From Candidatus Pantoea formicae (GTDB lineage Bacteria; Pseudomonadota; Gammaproteobacteria; Enterobacterales; Enterobacteriaceae): a stretch of DNA of 64,000 bases. The notes beneath the pieces are model-generated. The model was not told the DNA's origin and searched no databases. It saw nothing but the letters and a program-made list of their open reading frames with translations. Shown here piece by piece: positions 9,408 through 18,702 of the stretch (the first letter of the stretch is position 1; each line of letters begins with the position of its first letter). The stretch spans positions 434,001-498,000 of the forward strand of contig NZ_VWXD01000003.1 of the NCBI RefSeq assembly GCF_011752625.1. The letters are read 5' to 3'. A program made the position numbers and the translations under genes.

Positions 9408-11393
9408 ATGACCGATGAACAAGGGCAAACGTTGCTATACACCTTGTTTGGCACAACCAGCCCTCATTGGCGATTAACTTCAGATAGCGATGCTCTGCAT
9501 TTTGCCGAAGATGAGAACGCCAATACCAATCTGGCGGTCCCCCTTACCCCCGCGCAGGCCAGTCTTCTACGCGCGATGACTGTGATCACCTCGAGTATCA
9601 ACCTGACGCTATCCATGCATGGATCGCCGGTGCCGATGCACTTCGTCGGCCGTAAAGTCAACCAGTCCACCTGGGCGGGCACCTCTTCCGCATGGGGTGA
9701 CACCTCCTCGGTGGCGCGAGATTTGACGCTGGGTTTGTCCTTTGCCGAGCAGGTTGTGTCTGAAGCCAATTCCGTGATTGTGATCCTGGACCAACGCGGC
9801 AACATCCAGCGTTTCAATCGGTTAAGCGAAGAGTATACCGGCCTGAAAGAGCAGGAAGTGATCGGGCGTAACGTGTTCCAGTTGTTTATGACCAAGCAAG
9901 AAGCGCAAGCTTCACGTCGTAACATTGCCGGGTTCTTTCGTGACGGTAATTCGTACGAAGTGGAGCGCTGGATCAAAACCAGAAAAGGCCAGCGACTGTT
10001 TCTGTTTCGTAATAAGTTTGTTCACAGTGGGAGTGGGAAAAATGAAATTTTCCTCATCTGTTCAGGAACGGATATTACCGAGGAACGACGGGCTCAGGAA
10101 CGTCTGCGAGTCCTGGCCAACACCGATACCGTCACCGGTTTGCCCAACCGTAACGCCATCCATCAGCAGATTAGTCTGGCACTGGAACTGGCCAATGGTA
10201 GTCAAACCGGTGTCGTTTACCTCGATTTAGACAATTTTAAGAAGGTCAATGACGCCTACGGCCATATGTTCGGCGACCAGCTGTTACAGGCCGTGTCGTT
10301 GGCGATTCTGAGCTGTTTGGGTAAAGACCAAACGCTGGCTCGCTTAGGCGGTGACGAATTCGTGGTGCTGGCAGAGCACACCAGCCAAGCCGCGCTGGAA
10401 GCTATGGCTTCCCGTATTCTGGAGCGTTTGCGTCAGCCGTTCAGAATCGGCCTGATTGAAGTTTACAGCGGTTGCTCTATCGGTATCGCCCTCGCCCCGT
10501 TGCATGGCGAAGACCGAGAAAGCTTGATTCGCAATGCCGATACCGCGATGTATCACGCCAAGGAGAATGGGCGCGGCAAATTCTGCGTGTTTGCCAATGA
10601 GATGAATCAGCGCGTTTTCGAGTATCTCTGGCTTGATACCAACCTGCGTAAAGCACTGGAACTGGAACAGTTGGTGGTCTACTACCAACCTAAACTGGAT
10701 GGTGATGGCGAAGTGCGCAGCGCCGAAGCTTTGGTACGCTGGAACTCCCCTGAGCGCGGGCTGGTCCCGCCAGGTGACTTTATCTCCTACGCCGAAGAGT
10801 CTGGGCTGATTGTGCCGCTTGGACGTTGGGTGATGTTGAATGTGCTGCAACAAATCATCAAATGGCGCAGCGAAGGTATCTACCTGCGCGTGGCGGTCAA
10901 TGTTTCGGCGAAGCAACTGATTGACCAAAGTATTTACAGCGACCTGAAGCAGGCGCTGAGTGAAGCGGGTTTAACGGAATGCCCGATTGATATCGAACTG
11001 ACCGAAAGCTGCCTCATTGAGAATGAAGCTGGTGCATTGACGTTGATGAAGCAGTTTCAGGAGTTGGGCGCTCAGGTACATCTCGACGATTTTGGTACGG
11101 GTTACTCTTCGCTTTCCCAACTCGCTCGTGTGCCCATTGATGCCATTAAGCTGGATCAAAGTTTTGTGCGTAATATCAATAAACAACCGGTTGCGCAGTC
11201 TCTGGTGCGCGCCATTGTTGCGGTGGCTAAAGCCCTTGAGCTAAAGGTGATTGCTGAAGGTATTGAAACTAAAGCCGAAGAAAAATTCGTACTGACTAAC
11301 GGTGTCGATGGGCGTCAGGGTTATTATTATGCAAAACCAATGCCCGCAGAACAGCTCGGGCATTGGCTGGCTAAGCATCCTGCCCGCGTTTAA
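9408..11393 (+). CDS. pdeR: PAS-GGDEF-EAL cyclic-di-GMP protein, RpfR/PdeR (YciR)
   Basis: 661 aa, exactly the length of E. coli PdeR and similar throughout. Order: an N-terminal domain (about 1-100, the RpfF-interaction domain in characterised RpfR proteins), a PAS domain (about 110-230, opening VSEANSVIVILDQRGNIQRF), GGDEF (motif intact at residues 314-318) and EAL (motif 440-442, with DDFGTGYSS downstream). Both cyclase and phosphodiesterase motifs are intact. It faces rpfF across 12 bp, the arrangement known for the RpfF/RpfR diffusible-signal-factor system of Cronobacter and Burkholderia, where signal binding to PAS activates phosphodiesterase activity. The name rpfR is therefore at least as apt as pdeR. 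Start at 9408 has a GGAGG site; the longer frame back to 9345 lacks one. Confidence 0.95.
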   Translation: MTDEQGQTLLYTLFGTTSPHWRLTSDSDALHFAEDENANTNLAVPLTPAQASLLRAMTVITSSINLTLSMHGSPVPMHFVGRKVNQSTWAGTSSAWGDTSSVARDLTLGLSFAEQVVSEANSVIVILDQRGNIQRFNRLSEEYTGLKEQEVIGRNVFQLFMTKQEAQASRRNIAGFFRDGNSYEVERWIKTRKGQRLFLFRNKFVHSGSGKNEIFLICSGTDITEERRAQERLRVLANTDTVTGLPNRNAIHQQISLALELANGSQTGVVYLDLDNFKKVNDAYGHMFGDQLLQAVSLAILSCLGKDQTLARLGGDEFVVLAEHTSQAALEAMASRILERLRQPFRIGLIEVYSGCSIGIALAPLHGEDRESLIRNADTAMYHAKENGRGKFCVFANEMNQRVFEYLWLDTNLRKALELEQLVVYYQPKLDGDGEVRSAEALVRWNSPERGLVPPGDFISYAEESGLIVPLGRWVMLNVLQQIIKWRSEGIYLRVAVNVSAKQLIDQSIYSDLKQALSEAGLTECPIDIELTESCLIENEAGALTLMKQFQELGAQVHLDDFGTGYSSLSQLARVPIDAIKLDQSFVRNINKQPVAQSLVRAIVAVAKALELKVIAEGIETKAEEKFVLTNGVDGRQGYYYAKPMPAEQLGHWLAKHPARV

Positions 11394-11405
11394 CGCTGGT
11401 CTCGA

Positions 11406-12272
11406 TTATCCGGCTTTGCGCAGGGATGCGCTGTGACGGTTCTGCAGTTGTACCAGTCGTTCCATGTATGCAATGTCTTTAGGCTCCAGTGTAAAGGCGT
11501 AATCCACCCAATCCTCTGTAATATCCATCAGCTCTGCTCGTGAAAGCTGTAGTACGCGCTGACGCGCCTTCAGCATGGCACGTACGCCATTCAACTTTGG
11601 ACGCAAGGTATCAATGAAGGTGCGCGTGGTGCGATAAGCGTCACCCGGCTGGAAGACTTTGTCGACCAAGCCACGCGTCTCATACCACTCAGCACTGTGC
11701 GACTCCCCTTCGCAAATCAACTCTTCAGCTAACTTCATGCCCGAGCGGCGCGCCACCAAGGAGTATCCTCCCATACCGGGGAACAGGTTAAAGGCGATCT
11801 CTGGGAAACCCATACGAGCGCTGTTCTGTGCCAGAATGAAATGGTGCGCCAGCGCCGCTTCAAATCCGCCCCCCAACGCACTGCCCTCGATCATTGCCAG
11901 TGTCACGGCGCCCGTATCGAAGCCACGCGCCGCCGAATGGATGCAGTCCACACAAGCACGTGCATAAGCACGCAGCGCTTCACGACGGTTGTTGCGTATG
12001 CACTCCACAAAGAAGCGCAGGTCACCGCCAGCATTGAACATCTGCGGCACTAACGAGCCCGTGACCCAAAAATCAATCGGTAGGCCAGAGCGCTGTGCGG
12101 CATAGCGCAGGTTCATGATCTCCTCGATTAATTCGTGGTTGAAACTCGGGCGCGGTTGCGCACGCAGCATCATCCACATGGTGTGTCGACCCTCTTCATA
12201 GTAGGCCGCAAGCTGAGTGGTTTGTCCGACTTCGGTGAACAATCTGCAAGTTGGTTGGTTAATGACTGTCAT
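11406..12272 (-). CDS. rpfF: Diffusible signal factor synthase (crotonase fold)
   Basis: 288-aa crotonase-superfamily enzyme close in length and pattern to Xanthomonas RpfF (289 aa). RpfF makes cis-2-unsaturated fatty acid signals from 3-hydroxyacyl-ACP by dehydration and thioester cleavage. Both catalytic glutamates are in place: Glu138 in GGGFEAA and Glu158 in MGFPEIAF, 20 residues apart as in Xanthomonas (Glu141 and Glu161); the oxyanion glycines (GSALGGG, FPGMGGYS) are also present. The start has an AGAGGA site. It ends 12 bp from the stop of pdeR/rpfR on the opposite strand, which is its expected receptor. E. coli has pdeR without rpfF, so this gene is a key difference. Confidence 0.92.
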   Translation of the reverse strand: MTVINQPTCRLFTEVGQTTQLAAYYEEGRHTMWMMLRAQPRPSFNHELIEEIMNLRYAAQRSGLPIDFWVTGSLVPQMFNAGGDLRFFVECIRNNRREALRAYARACVDCIHSAARGFDTGAVTLAMIEGSALGGGFEAALAHHFILAQNSARMGFPEIAFNLFPGMGGYSLVARRSGMKLAEELICEGESHSAEWYETRGLVDKVFQPGDAYRTTRTFIDTLRPKLNGVRAMLKARQRVLQLSRAELMDITEDWVDYAFTLEPKDIAYMERLVQLQNRHSASLRKAG

Positions 12273-12378
12273 AGTTTCATCCTCTAGTTATGTGATGCGT
12301 TAAACGCAACATCAGCGTAATCCAGAGTGAGGCCAGACCAAATGAGAGATTGATTTATAAAGTAAAATCCAGAGATAT

Positions 12379-12398
12379 CCCCGACCAGAGGGCCGGGG
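12379..12398 (-). terminator. Stem-loop between rpfF and kdgT
   Basis: An 8-bp stem with a 4-nt loop (ccccggcc/ggtcgggg on the minus strand, one G-T wobble; a mismatch on the plus strand). It follows the kdgT stop by about 15 nt but has no clear T run, so it may be a weak terminator or an mRNA-end stabiliser. Confidence 0.45.
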
Positions 12399-12412
12399 AA
12401 AGATTAGTAAGC

Positions 12413-13396
12413 TTACTTTATTGCGGCGCGTTGACCTACGGCAACATGAGAACGCTTAACGCGTCGTGAATAGACCGCCGTAATAATGGGTACCAATACA
12501 GAAGTCACAATAACCGATGTTGCCACCAATGCCGTGGCGGCGGGTGCGACCGGTTTAAACTGCGGCAGCATCTCCGCAATCAATACGGGAGTCGCCACCG
12601 CCGCACCTGCGGTGCTTGACGCCGCAATCCCAGCGGTACCATCACCGCCCCCAATCAGACGGTCGGCCACGATCAGCGGAATGCCCGTGATAATGATCAC
12701 CGCCACGCCCAGTAGCATCCCCAGCAGCCCAGTCTGTGCAATCACCGCAAGGTCGATAGTGTTACCTAACGCGAAGGCAAAGAAGGGAATCAGCGTGTGA
12801 ACCGCTTTGCCAAAAAACTCTCGTAACTCAGGGTCGAGGTTGCCGAGCGCAAAACCGACAATAAACGGCAATACCGCCCCGACAAAAACATGCGGCTCGA
12901 AGGAGGCAATGCCCGCCGTTCCAAGGATCACCATGGTCATCAGCGGGCCAGACTCCAGGGACATCAGTACAAAAGCCCCCGCCTCTTCCTTAGAGCCATA
13001 TTGCTGCATGATGGAGGCATATAAACCGCCATTCGTCATATCCATCGCAGCCACTAAAGCCAGCGTCGATAATCCGGCGAACATTCCGACTTCCACGCCA
13101 TTTTCAGGCATTACGCGTGAAGCTATTGTCGCGATAATCCACGCGACCGCAATCTTAGTCAGCACCAGCGTGCCCGACTTGCGTAATACCGTTCCCGTGG
13201 CGCTAAGCTTGATTGAAGCGCCCATACAGAAGAACCACACGGCTAAAATGGGGACGGTGCCGGTCATTAGTCCATTGGTAAAAGAGCCGAAGTACTTACC
13301 TGCGCCGGGTGAAAAAGTGTGACAAAGCGCCCCTAAAAACAGCGGAATCAGCATCATACCGCCGGGGATTTTATCGATTGCACGTTTGATATGCAT
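12413..13396 (-). CDS. kdgT: 2-keto-3-deoxygluconate permease
   Basis: 327-aa inner-membrane proton symporter for 2-keto-3-deoxygluconate, the same length as E. coli KdgT. The N-terminus [22 protein letters not shown] and the glycine-rich segments [17 protein letters not shown] and [22 protein letters not shown] are characteristic; about ten hydrophobic segments are visible. The ATG has an AAGGTGA ribosome site. A KdgR-type operator lies 110-130 nt upstream, so expression should be induced by pectin or hexuronate breakdown products. No kdgK or kdgA is nearby in the window. Confidence 0.95.
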   Translation of the reverse strand: MHIKRAIDKIPGGMMLIPLFLGALCHTFSPGAGKYFGSFTNGLMTGTVPILAVWFFCMGASIKLSATGTVLRKSGTLVLTKIAVAWIIATIASRVMPENGVEVGMFAGLSTLALVAAMDMTNGGLYASIMQQYGSKEEAGAFVLMSLESGPLMTMVILGTAGIASFEPHVFVGAVLPFIVGFALGNLDPELREFFGKAVHTLIPFFAFALGNTIDLAVIAQTGLLGMLLGVAVIIITGIPLIVADRLIGGGDGTAGIAASSTAGAAVATPVLIAEMLPQFKPVAPAATALVATSVIVTSVLVPIITAVYSRRVKRSHVAVGQRAAIK

Positions 13397-13505
13397 AAGA
13401 GTGTCACCTTAACTGAGTCAGAAGGAGGTGCATTGCAATGTGCCGGATGGCATGGCAAGCAAGATAACCGCTGACTGCAAGGGAAAAAGTGATCGCAACA
13501 CTATT

Positions 13506-13524
13506 AATGAAACATTGTTTTATT
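13506..13524. promoter_or_regulatory. KdgR operator upstream of kdgT
   Basis: The 19-nt sequence aatgaaacattgttttatt is a near-perfect palindrome that fits the KdgR box known from Erwinia and E. coli (AATRAAAY-N-RTTTYATT type). It lies upstream of kdgT, a classical KdgR target, which supports the call. Confidence 0.75.
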
Positions 13525-13581
13525 TTTATTGGTTTTTCATTTTGTTTTTATGATATGCCTCGCCATACCAGTTTTAACCTA

Positions 13582-13612
13582 GAAAAAAATAAGGCGCCCA
13601 CAGGCGCCTAAG
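13582..13612 (-). terminator. Terminator of the AraD-type epimerase gene
   Basis: On the minus strand the stem ggcgcc/ggcgcc with loop tgtg is followed by ttattttttt; it lies about 15 nt past the stop codon. Confidence 0.85.
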
Positions 13613-13626
13613 ACAAGCAAGAAGTG

Positions 13627-14325
13627 TTAGTTTTGCCCGTACCAGGCATTCTTTCCATGCTTGCGCAGATAATGTAGATCAAGCAAGTTCTGCGATATCG
13701 GGGGAAGTTCATCACGCAGTTGCTCAGTATGCAGCGCCATATAAGCCACTTCTTCCAATACAACTGCACTGTGAACCGCAGCTTCCGCATCTTTTCCCCA
13801 GGAGAAGGGGCCATGGGAGTGAATGAGAGCCGCTGGAACCGCAGTGGGCTGGATACGCCGCTGGGCAAAGGTCTCGATGATGACTTGCCCCGTATTCCAC
13901 TCATACTCCTGCTGAATCTCCTCACGCTTCATCGCACGTGTGCAGGGAATCGTGCCGTAAAAGTCATCCGCATGCGTGGTGCCGAGGGCGATAATGTCGC
14001 GTCCGGCCTGTGCCCAGATGGTGGCATGTCGGGAATGGGTATGAACAATGCCGCCGATCTCAGGCCAAGCGAGATAAAGGGCGCGATGTGTTGCGGTATC
14101 AGAAGAAGGTCGTAAACTTCCCTCCAGCACCTTCCCAGTCTCCAGTTCCACCACCACCATATCGTCGCGTTTCATATTTTCGTATTTCACACCCGATGGC
14201 TTAATCACCAATAAGCCACGCTCGCGATCCACTGCGCTGACGTTGCCCCACGTAAAGGTCACGAGGTTATAACGAGGTAAATCGAGATTAGCTTCCAGCA
14301 CCTGCTGTTTTAGCGACTCCAGCAT
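13627..14325 (-). CDS. L-ribulose-5-phosphate 4-epimerase (AraD/UlaF/SgbE family)
   Basis: 232-aa class II aldolase-family epimerase that interconverts L-ribulose 5-phosphate and D-xylulose 5-phosphate. The zinc-binding histidines are in [16 protein letters not shown] and the later [10 protein letters not shown]; other family signatures are [22 protein letters not shown] and the end [18 protein letters not shown]. AraD of E. coli is 231 aa. No araA, araB or ula genes are adjacent, so whether it serves arabinose, ascorbate or another pentose path cannot be decided. The ATG at 14325 has an AGGAG site; a frame extension to 14349 lacks one. It is followed by its own terminator and is separate from kdgT. 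Confidence 0.88.
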   Translation of the reverse strand: MLESLKQQVLEANLDLPRYNLVTFTWGNVSAVDRERGLLVIKPSGVKYENMKRDDMVVVELETGKVLEGSLRPSSDTATHRALYLAWPEIGGIVHTHSRHATIWAQAGRDIIALGTTHADDFYGTIPCTRAMKREEIQQEYEWNTGQVIIETFAQRRIQPTAVPAALIHSHGPFSWGKDAEAAVHSAVVLEEVAYMALHTEQLRDELPPISQNLLDLHYLRKHGKNAWYGQN

Positions 14326-14628
14326 GATTTTTCTCCTACAAACGGTCATACCAGAATTGTGCTAATCGCTGAGAAAAAACGTTATGGAGTGAATCGCTGT
14401 AAAAGAGGCGGAAAGTCGCTGAGGCAACAAAAGTGTGGCGTGAATTCGGAGTTTTCTCTTTTTGGAAATGTGCGCCCTGCTTAGGCTTGTCTCAAGCCGG
14501 ATGCAGGCCAGAAGGCATTTTTGCGCAGGCAAGAATAAGGACCGTTTGATACCACAGAATGACGTACTTCATTGCGCAACATCTATACTTATACGGTTGC
14601 CTCTGTGCATACAATCAAGGAGAAAGTA

Positions 14629-14844
14629 ATGACAATAACAATGAAACGTCTGACCGTGGCTGTACTGGCGACCACTCTGGTTATCGCGTTGAGCGGCTGC
14701 TCGAACTGGTCAAAACGAGACCGTAACACCGCAATTGGTGCGGGTGCCGGTGCTATCGGTGGGTCTGTCCTGACCAACGGTAGTGCTTTGGGAACCGTGG
14801 GTGGTGCAGCCGTAGGCGGTATTATCGGCCATCAGGTCCACTAA
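14629..14844 (+). CDS. osmB: Osmotically inducible lipoprotein OsmB
   Basis: 71-aa small lipoprotein. The signal peptide ends in the lipobox LSGC, followed at once by SNWSKRDRNTAIGAGAGAIGG, which is nearly the same as E. coli OsmB, then a glycine-rich hydrophobic segment ending GGIIGHQVH. It is expected in the outer membrane and is induced by osmotic and phosphate stress in E. coli. Start chosen at the ATG preceded by aaggag; a longer frame from 14572 would add residues with no signal-peptide character. Its neighbour yciH is convergent and shares the terminator, as in E. coli. Confidence 0.95.
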   Translation: MTITMKRLTVAVLATTLVIALSGCSNWSKRDRNTAIGAGAGAIGGSVLTNGSALGTVGGAAVGGIIGHQVH

Positions 14845-14885
14845 ATAACAATATTGATTCAGGCTACGCAGCGCATCTACTTATC

Positions 14886-14917
14886 ACGGGCCGCACAGTG
14901 TGCGGCCCGTTCTTATT
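14886..14917. terminator. Terminator between osmB and yciH
   Basis: Perfect 11-bp stem (acgggccgcac/gtgcggcccgt) with a 3-nt loop, followed on the plus strand by ttcttattt. It lies between two converging genes and may serve both. Confidence 0.8.
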
Positions 14918-15240
14918 TAACCACCCGCCAGCTTGACCTTCATGCCCTTTGCTTCGAGTAGCGTTTTCAGCAAATCACGTTTGTCGCCCTGGATTTCGAT
15001 GACGCCATCCTTCAAAGAACCGCCACAGCCACATTTTTTTTTCAGTTCTGCGGCCAGTTTGTTCAGCGCTTCATCATCCAGATCAATGCCCGTAATCAGA
15101 CAGACGCCCTTGCCTTTACGCCCGCTGGTCTGCCGCTGGATACGCACGATACCATCGCCTTTCGGACGTGGCGCTTTTTCCTCTTCGTGCGTGATACGGC
15201 CACTATCAGTGGAGTAAACCAGTCGATTATCCTGAGCCAT
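14917..15240 (-). CDS. yciH: SUI1/eIF1-like translation factor YciH
   Basis: 107 aa (E. coli 108). The C-terminal half is a SUI1 fold (about residues 30-105) with the conserved GKGVCLITGIDL and KKKCGCGGSLKDGVIEIQGD. E. coli YciH is a bacterial eIF1 homologue that affects start-site fidelity in vitro. The start codon overlaps the pyrF stop by one base (TAATG), so the two genes are translationally coupled, the usual pyrF-yciH arrangement. Confidence 0.95.
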   Translation of the reverse strand: MAQDNRLVYSTDSGRITHEEEKAPRPKGDGIVRIQRQTSGRKGKGVCLITGIDLDDEALNKLAAELKKKCGCGGSLKDGVIEIQGDKRDLLKTLLEAKGMKVKLAGG

Positions 15241-15947
15241 TAGGCCTCCTGTAAGCTTTGCAGGATCGTGCTCAATGTTGCTGCCGGATCGGCGGATTGG
15301 GTGATAGGACGGCCAATTACCATATAGTCCACACCGGCTTGTTTTGCTTGCTGCGGCGTCATGATGCGGCGCTGGTCGCCAGCATCACTGCCCGCAGGAC
15401 GAATACCCGGCGTCACCAAAGCGAAGTCTTGACCGATGACCTGTTTGAGGTGAGCCGCTTCCTGTGCAGAACATACCACGCCATGCAGACCACAATCTCG
15501 CGTCAAACGCGCCAGACGCTCCGCCTGCTGTGCCGGAGAAAGTGTAATACCCAGTCCTTTAAGATCGTCTTCATCCATGCTGGTTAGCACGGTGACAGCA
15601 ATCAATAATGGCGCATCTTTGCCGAACGGCACTAAGGCTTCACGTGCTGCATTCATCATGCGAGCCCCACCGCTGGCATGCACATTCACCATCCACACGC
15701 CGAGATCGGCTGCTGCCGCAACCGCATGTGCGGTGGTATTCGGGATGTCATGAAACTTCAGGTCCAGGAAGACGTCAAAGCCTCGTGCTTGCAGGGTTTT
15801 CACCAAGGAGGGGCCAAAAAGTGTGAACATCTCTTTACCCACTTTCAGGCGGCACTGGCTAGGGTCAATACGGTCAACAAACTGCAGCGCGCTGTCGAGA
15901 TCATGATAGTCGAGTGCCACCAAAATAGGTGAAGTGGTAACAGGCAT
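15240..15947 (-). CDS. pyrF: Orotidine 5'-phosphate decarboxylase
   Basis: 235-aa TIM-barrel enzyme that converts OMP to UMP, the last step of de novo pyrimidine synthesis (E. coli 245 aa). The catalytic Asp-x-Lys-x-x-Asp motif is visible in [12 protein letters not shown], with VMIGRPIT near the C-terminus binding phosphate. It heads a two-gene unit with yciH. About 200 bp separate it from lapB upstream, which is room for its own promoter. Confidence 0.97.
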   Translation of the reverse strand: MPVTTSPILVALDYHDLDSALQFVDRIDPSQCRLKVGKEMFTLFGPSLVKTLQARGFDVFLDLKFHDIPNTTAHAVAAAADLGVWMVNVHASGGARMMNAAREALVPFGKDAPLLIAVTVLTSMDEDDLKGLGITLSPAQQAERLARLTRDCGLHGVVCSAQEAAHLKQVIGQDFALVTPGIRPAGSDAGDQRRIMTPQQAKQAGVDYMVIGRPITQSADPAATLSTILQSLQEA

Positions 15948-16127
15948 AACGTTTCCTCAGAGGCAGGCACCCGCAGGCGCGATGGACAAACGGCAAGCAT
16001 TCTACCCGCGCATTCCTGGCAGGACAATCACACTGCAACGATTAGACGTTGATTGACTGAAGGCTGCACAATCGTTGAGGGGGTATTTAAGAACAAGCCC
16101 AAAAGCATGTTGTAACTATCAAGCAAG

Positions 16128-16156
16128 TTAAAAATTAAAGCGGCCATTACTGGCCG
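16128..16156 (-). terminator. Terminator at the end of lapAB
   Basis: On the minus strand cggcca-gtaa-tggccg is followed by ctttaattttt. The stem overlaps the lapB stop codon at 16147-16149. Confidence 0.65.
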
Positions 16157-17316
16157 TCGAGTCCACGAATAGGTTTAACAGAAGACCAGGCTCGGCATGA
16201 AGGGCAATGCCAGTACAGGGCATGCGCAGTAAAACCGCATTTCTGGCAACGGTAACGAGGCTTGGTGCGGATCTGCTCACCGACCATATCTCGTAATACC
16301 ATCAAACTCTCTTTCGCACGGCCATCTTCGGCTTCATGCAGGTGGAAGTCCATCAAACGGTGGAAGACGCGCATGGTGGGATGACGCTGTAGCTGACGAT
16401 TGATATAGAGCTGCGCCGCTTCAGGTCCCTGCTGCTGCTCCAGAATGTCAGCCGCATACAGCTCTGCTGCCGCACCGGTGTTCTCTTCAACACAGCGCTG
16501 CAGAAAATGCGCCCAGTCTTCTGGTTTGTTCAGCCGCTGATAGCAAGTTTCCAACATCGGCAAGGTTTCACTCACCAGTTCTTTATCACGGCCCAGCACG
16601 CGTTCGAGCTGATCAACCGCTTTGACATATTCACCCTGCTCCATAAAGATGCGCCCCATCATAATCGATACGCGCGCACTCTGATGGTCAGCTGACTCAC
16701 CTTTTTTCAGCAAGTTCATGGCACGGTCGAGATCGTCACTGCTCATCGCCTGTAGGGCGAGTTCACAGTAAAAATGGGCAATTTCACCTTTCTGTTTATC
16801 TTTACCGAGTTTCACCAACCTTTCCGCCACTTCAATGGCTTTCTGCCAGTCGCTAGTGGCTTGGTGGATTAACAATAGCTGTTGCAGTGCGCCGATACGA
16901 AAGTCGGTTTCGTCAATGAGCTGGCTGAACATGTCTTCGGCGCGATCGTAAAGGCCCGCGGCCATATAGTCGCGGCCCAATTGCTGGATGGCCAACAAGC
17001 GCTGTTCATAACTGAGTGATGCGCTCTCCATCAACGATTGGTGAATACGGATGGCGCGGTCCACTTCACCTCGAGAGCGAAACAGGTTACCAAGCGTCAG
17101 GTGAGCCTCGACTGTGCCGCTATCCTCTTTCAGCATATCGAGGAAGAGATCAACCGCTTTGTCCTGTTGATTAGAGAGCAAGAAGTTTACGCCAGCAACG
17201 TATTCACGTGACAGGCGATTAGCTTCCTGTTGCTTATCCTGATGAGCACTGCGGCGGCCCATGTACCAGCCATACGCCGCAGCCACAGGAAGAAGCAAAA
17301 ACAGCAATTCAAGCAT
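16147..17316 (-). CDS. lapB: Lipopolysaccharide assembly protein LapB (YciM)
   Basis: 389 aa, the E. coli length. It has one N-terminal membrane anchor (MLELLFLLLPVAAAYGWYMG), then TPR repeats over about residues 40-350, and a C-terminal rubredoxin-like metal site (RCQKCGFTAHALYWHCPSC). In E. coli it adapts LpxC to FtsH and so limits lipopolysaccharide synthesis; the metal site is needed. It is 6 nt downstream of lapA in one operon. Confidence 0.97.
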   Translation of the reverse strand: MLELLFLLLPVAAAYGWYMGRRSAHQDKQQEANRLSREYVAGVNFLLSNQQDKAVDLFLDMLKEDSGTVEAHLTLGNLFRSRGEVDRAIRIHQSLMESASLSYEQRLLAIQQLGRDYMAAGLYDRAEDMFSQLIDETDFRIGALQQLLLIHQATSDWQKAIEVAERLVKLGKDKQKGEIAHFYCELALQAMSSDDLDRAMNLLKKGESADHQSARVSIMMGRIFMEQGEYVKAVDQLERVLGRDKELVSETLPMLETCYQRLNKPEDWAHFLQRCVEENTGAAAELYAADILEQQQGPEAAQLYINRQLQRHPTMRVFHRLMDFHLHEAEDGRAKESLMVLRDMVGEQIRTKPRYRCQKCGFTAHALYWHCPSCRAWSSVKPIRGLDGQ

Positions 17317-17322
17317 CGAAAC

Positions 17323-17628
17323 TTAATCCCGACGACCAGCAGAAGAAGAATTTGTCACGGCCGTGGATTGCTCATTCTGCGCCTGCATACGTTTAAGCTT
17401 ACGCTGCGCATGGGCCAGTGAAACACGGATGCGTAACCAGAAGAGACCGCAAATTGCCCATCCAAGCAGGAATCCAGCACCAAACAGGCTAGCCAGCAAG
17501 GTTGAGATACGGAATTCTCCCTGCGCCAGCAGATAATTAAAGGTGACGACTTGGTCGTTATGCGCTCCGAGCGTAACGGAGATGATAAAAATGACCAAAA
17601 CCACGAGAAAAATCAGCAAATATTTCAC
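17323..17628 (-). CDS. lapA: Lipopolysaccharide assembly protein LapA (YciS)
   Basis: 101-aa inner-membrane protein with two hydrophobic segments (about residues 3-20 and 43-65) and a basic coiled tail (RIRVSLAHAQRKLKRMQAQ). Matches E. coli LapA in length and place. It is the first gene of lapAB; the 127-bp gap to pgpB should hold the promoter, which in E. coli is a heat-shock promoter. Confidence 0.95.
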   Translation of the reverse strand: MKYLLIFLVVLVIFIISVTLGAHNDQVVTFNYLLAQGEFRISTLLASLFGAGFLLGWAICGLFWLRIRVSLAHAQRKLKRMQAQNEQSTAVTNSSSAGRRD

Positions 17629-17755
17629 AATGCGTCCTGTCGAGAGGTTATCCGTTAGAAGTATGCCAAAAAAGTGCCGCCGATGCTGCCTATCAGCGCA
17701 TCACTTAGCGCATTTTCTGTAAGGGCATTCAATCATATGGGGGCATAAGCCGGAA

Positions 17756-18520
17756 TTACAATGCATCATCACGCTGTGCAATCTCTTGTTGCTCATCGCG
17801 TGGCACCGTTAGCGGGCCACAAAAGCGTTGAGCCAGCCAGGTTGCGCAGGTCACCAATGCCCATGATATCAGTGTGGCCGCCACCAGATCGCGCGGCCAA
17901 TGCATCCCCAGGAGCAGTCGGCTCCCCATCACCATGGTGGCCCAGGCAAACAGGACCAATACGGTGATAATACGGCGGCGCGGCCACAGCAGGCCGATCA
18001 CCAACAGTGCCCAACTGGCGGCAAATAATGTGTGCCCAGAGGGAAATGCAAACCCCGTTTCAAAAGCCCAATGTCGTTTCAGCCATGTTGGTAGCTGCGT
18101 GTCGTTCGCCAGCAGGGTCGAGACCATTTCGCTACGGCCTTGACGATTGAGTTGATAAAACTGGGTTTCACTGATGCCGTGACGCTTCTCCAACCACACC
18201 ACATAGGGGCGCGGTTCCTGCACCTGTTCTTTGATAAATGATTTGGTGTATTGCCCGGCAAGAATGGCACCGTTCATAAAAATAATCAGCAGTAAGGCGG
18301 GTTTAAACCGAAAGCGCAGGCACCATAGAACCCACGCGCTGAGAATAATACTGGTCAGCGTGCCCCATGGGCGGGTCACGGTTTCGGTCATCCAAAACAG
18401 GACACGTAAGAACGCGCCGCTCTGATCGGGTTGCCATTGCCAACCGGATATCCATACACCCAACGGCATGATGAGTAGCAGCAGCATTCCGAGGGTCGTG
18501 CGTTGAGCAATTTTGACCAT
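17756..18520 (-). CDS. pgpB: Phosphatidylglycerophosphatase B / undecaprenyl pyrophosphatase
   Basis: 254-aa PAP2-superfamily membrane phosphatase (E. coli 254 aa). The three catalytic motifs are present in order: KEQVQEPRPYV, FAFPSGHTLF and SRLLLGMHWPRD. Six membrane segments are seen. It removes phosphate from phosphatidylglycerophosphate and recycles undecaprenyl pyrophosphate. It lies between lapA and divergent ribA as in E. coli. Confidence 0.95.
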   Translation of the reverse strand: MVKIAQRTTLGMLLLLIMPLGVWISGWQWQPDQSGAFLRVLFWMTETVTRPWGTLTSIILSAWVLWCLRFRFKPALLLIIFMNGAILAGQYTKSFIKEQVQEPRPYVVWLEKRHGISETQFYQLNRQGRSEMVSTLLANDTQLPTWLKRHWAFETGFAFPSGHTLFAASWALLVIGLLWPRRRIITVLVLFAWATMVMGSRLLLGMHWPRDLVAATLISWALVTCATWLAQRFCGPLTVPRDEQQEIAQRDDAL

Positions 18521-18702
18521 CCTGTTCCTTTTAGATCCGCTTTAACAAAGCTTGGTTTGCATAACTTTAGCTGAAAAAAGAATAACCTACTTATTGCAGC
18601 TTAGATAATTGTGCTTTATCACTACAATCACTCTGACTGATTAGCGGCCCGGGTTCAGGTTGTGGCACAATATTGTCAGTTTTTCGGGCCAATCGGGCCC
18701 GT

